Positions 5,875-7,219 of a stretch of 7,219 nt of DNA are shown in pieces. The notes under the pieces are model-generated. The model made no database searches and had not been told where the DNA came from. It saw only the letters and a list, made by a program, of their open reading frames with translations. The translations under genes and the position numbers were made by a program. This stretch comes from Lentisphaeria bacterium (GTDB lineage: Bacteria > Verrucomicrobiota > Lentisphaeria > Victivallales > UBA1829): the NCBI GenBank assembly GCA_017623265.1, contig JAGAPM010000326.1:1-7219 (forward strand). The letters are read 5' to 3'. Position 1 is the first letter of the stretch. Each line of letters opens with the position of its first letter.

Positions 5875-6877
5875 GAGTATCCAACGGTACCAGCGTGTCG
5901 ATCAGCCCCCAGCGACGGGAAACCGGCCAGAACACGTTAAGCGCCCGTCCGATCACATTCCGGCGGGGAACCGGTCCCCAGTAACGGCTGTCAAGACTGT
6001 TGTTGGAGTTATCCCCCATGGCGAAATAATGGTCTTCCGGCACCGTGTATTCCATGCCCTCATACAAAAATCCCCAGTCCTTCGGAGAAACCGGAAGATG
6101 TCCGTGATATCCGCCCTTCCCGGAGTAGAGTTTTTTCATACGGGGCGCGACCTCATAGACGGGCTTGAACTGCGCTTCTCCCGCAGGACGGACGTACAGC
6201 ACATTTTTTACGATCTTGAGGGTATCTCCCGGCATTCCGGCAATACGTTTGATGTAGAAAAATCCTTCCAGCGGACTGCCTTTGTATTTCAAACCTTCCG
6301 TTGTAAAAATAAAGATTTCGCCACGCTCAAAATCCTTGAAGTGCTGGCTCATCCGGTCCACAAAAAGATGATCTCCGGAAGTCAGCCAGCCGTCACAGAC
6401 AACCTCTCCGGGGCGCAGATAACGGGCAGCCTCCGTGCCATTTGGATCGGTCACCCGGGTCCCGAACACATCCAGATACATTTTCGCCATCGGTCCGAGA
6501 TAAGGGTCTGCCTCCTTCCGGTCAATATAATGATTACCGAAAAGCGTAGGCTGCATACTGCCGGTGGGGATCTGGAACGGTTGAAGGAAAAGCGCCCGGA
6601 CACCGAAAGCAACGGTCAGTGCCACGATCAGCACATCCAGCACAGAACAGATGGTATGCGCCGTGTTGTTATGACCGATCACGGATGAAAATTTCGTTTC
6701 GATCTGCTCCACATTTCCGGCAGGATCGGCTGCCTGTTCCGCCAGTTTTTCCAGTGTTTCCACCTGTTCCGGCGTAAGGATATCCCGATCATAGTGGATG
6801 GCGGCTCGGATCGTTTCCGCCAGATCCTTATGCGCTTTGCGTTTTTTGCGCGCTTTGTACCATTGGAGCAGATTCAT
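5813..6877 (-). CDS. lepB: Signal peptidase I with long N-terminal extension and enlarged catalytic insert, 354 aa
   Basis: Membrane serine protease (S26) that removes signal peptides from exported proteins. After a charged cytoplasmic region (1-70) comes one membrane helix (76-96), then the catalytic serine in IPTGSMQPTL (S107), the catalytic lysine in YIKRIAGMPGD (K210), and box E GDNSNNSLDSRYWGPVP (288-304). S107 and K210 are about 103 residues apart against about 55 in E. coli, so roughly 50 extra residues lie in between (about 113-165). All catalytic boxes are intact, so it should be active. The ATG at 6877 lies 5 nt after the lepA stop. A TTG at 6886 overlapping that stop, giving three more residues, is the alternative. 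No Shine-Dalgarno is seen for either, suggesting translational coupling. The 3' end overlaps the convergent regulator gene by 62 bp. Confidence 0.93.
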   Translation of the reverse strand: MNLLQWYKARKKRKAHKDLAETIRAAIHYDRDILTPEQVETLEKLAEQAADPAGNVEQIETKFSSVIGHNNTAHTICSVLDVLIVALTVAFGVRALFLQPFQIPTGSMQPTLFGNHYIDRKEADPYLGPMAKMYLDVFGTRVTDPNGTEAARYLRPGEVVCDGWLTSGDHLFVDRMSQHFKDFERGEIFIFTTEGLKYKGSPLEGFFYIKRIAGMPGDTLKIVKNVLYVRPAGEAQFKPVYEVAPRMKKLYSGKGGYHGHLPVSPKDWGFLYEGMEYTVPEDHYFAMGDNSNNSLDSRYWGPVPRRNVIGRALNVFWPVSRRWGLIDTLVPLDTLTGSPRKDLPGSQMPSMRLQ

Positions 6878-6882
6878 AACAC

Positions 6883-7219
6883 TCAATTTTCGTTGGATTT
6901 CAACACTTCAATGAAAGCTTCCTGCGGAATGTTCACACGCCCGATCTCTTTCATGCGCTTTTTACCTTCCTTCTGCTTTTCCAGAAGTTTCCGCTTACGG
7001 GTAATGTCACCGCCGTAACATTTGGCAAGCACATTTTTCCGCAACTGACGCACCGTTTCACGGGCAATAACTTTCCCGCCGACCGCAGCCTGGATTGCAA
7101 TCTGGAACATCTGCTGGGGAATGACACCGGCAAGGCGTTCCGCCAGCGTTCTGCCCCGGTTGTAGGCAAAATCCGTATGCACGATACTGGCAAAGGCATC
7201 CACCGGATCCCCGTTCACA
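6883..7219 (-). CDS. lepA: Elongation factor 4 (LepA), C-terminal part; 5' end off window
   Basis: Ribosome-associated GTPase that promotes back-translocation; only its C-terminal 111 residues are present. They contain the LepA-specific C-terminal domain, with VDAFASIVH, IPQQMFQIAIQAAVGGKVIARE, VRQLRKNVLAKCYGGDITRK and KLLEKQKEGKKRMKEIG, which match E. coli LepA closely. The natural end (PQEAFIEVLKSNEN, stop TGA at 6883-6885) is intact. GTG at 7216-7218 is an internal valine, not a start, because the conserved frame runs off the right edge. lepB follows within 5 nt, the same order as the lepA-lepB operon of E. coli and many other bacteria. Confidence 0.96.
   Translation of the reverse strand, partial: VNGDPVDAFASIVHTDFAYNRGRTLAERLAGVIPQQMFQIAIQAAVGGKVIARETVRQLRKNVLAKCYGGDITRKRKLLEKQKEGKKRMKEIGRVNIPQEAFIEVLKSNEN

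Overview
The window is bacterial chromosomal DNA of moderate GC content. It is gene-dense and has good AGGAG-type Shine-Dalgarno sites before several starts. Protein character (a Gfo/Idh oxidoreductase with a YSAVP motif, an AraC regulator of sugar-gene type, a small Ig-plus-NodB-like protein, and a long-insert LepB beside LepA) suggests a carbohydrate-degrading, possibly gut-associated member of the PVC group such as Lentisphaerota/Victivallales. That placement is an inference from protein style, not a proven assignment.

Layout from left to right. Positions 1-1535 (minus) hold proS, prolyl-tRNA synthetase, cut by the left edge and carrying a reading-frame break near 954-959. Positions 1554-2576 (minus) hold a 340-residue protein with an N-terminal Ig-like domain and a polysaccharide-deacetylase-like domain. 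Positions 2685-3578 (minus) hold a ten-helix EamA/DMT transporter. Positions 3602-4834 (minus) hold a Gfo/Idh/MocA NAD(P)-dependent oxidoreductase. Positions 4835-4980 are a compact divergent regulatory region. Positions 4981-5874 (plus) hold an AraC-family regulator. Positions 5813-6877 (minus) hold lepB, signal peptidase I, whose 3' end overlaps the 3' end of the regulator by 62 bp. Positions 6883-7219 (minus) hold the C-terminal end of lepA (elongation factor 4), cut by the right edge.

The coherent unit is the regulator with the divergent oxidoreductase-transporter pair, and probably the deacetylase-like gene after them. It reads as a small regulated locus for import and redox handling of a sugar or sugar derivative. 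The intergenic region has a perfect TATAAT for the oxidoreductase promoter with a poor -35. It also has two exact 10-bp direct repeats 20 bp apart covering and flanking that -35, which is the geometry expected for AraC-type activation. The same repeats lie over the start region of the regulator's own promoter, which would fit autoregulation. lepA-lepB is a common housekeeping pair and proS is housekeeping; neither is obviously related to the sugar module, although proS sits only 18 nt behind the deacetylase-like gene.

I see no RNA genes, insertion sequences, CRISPR arrays, attachment sites or convincing intrinsic terminators. The only non-coding stretches are short (146 bp and 108 bp at most).
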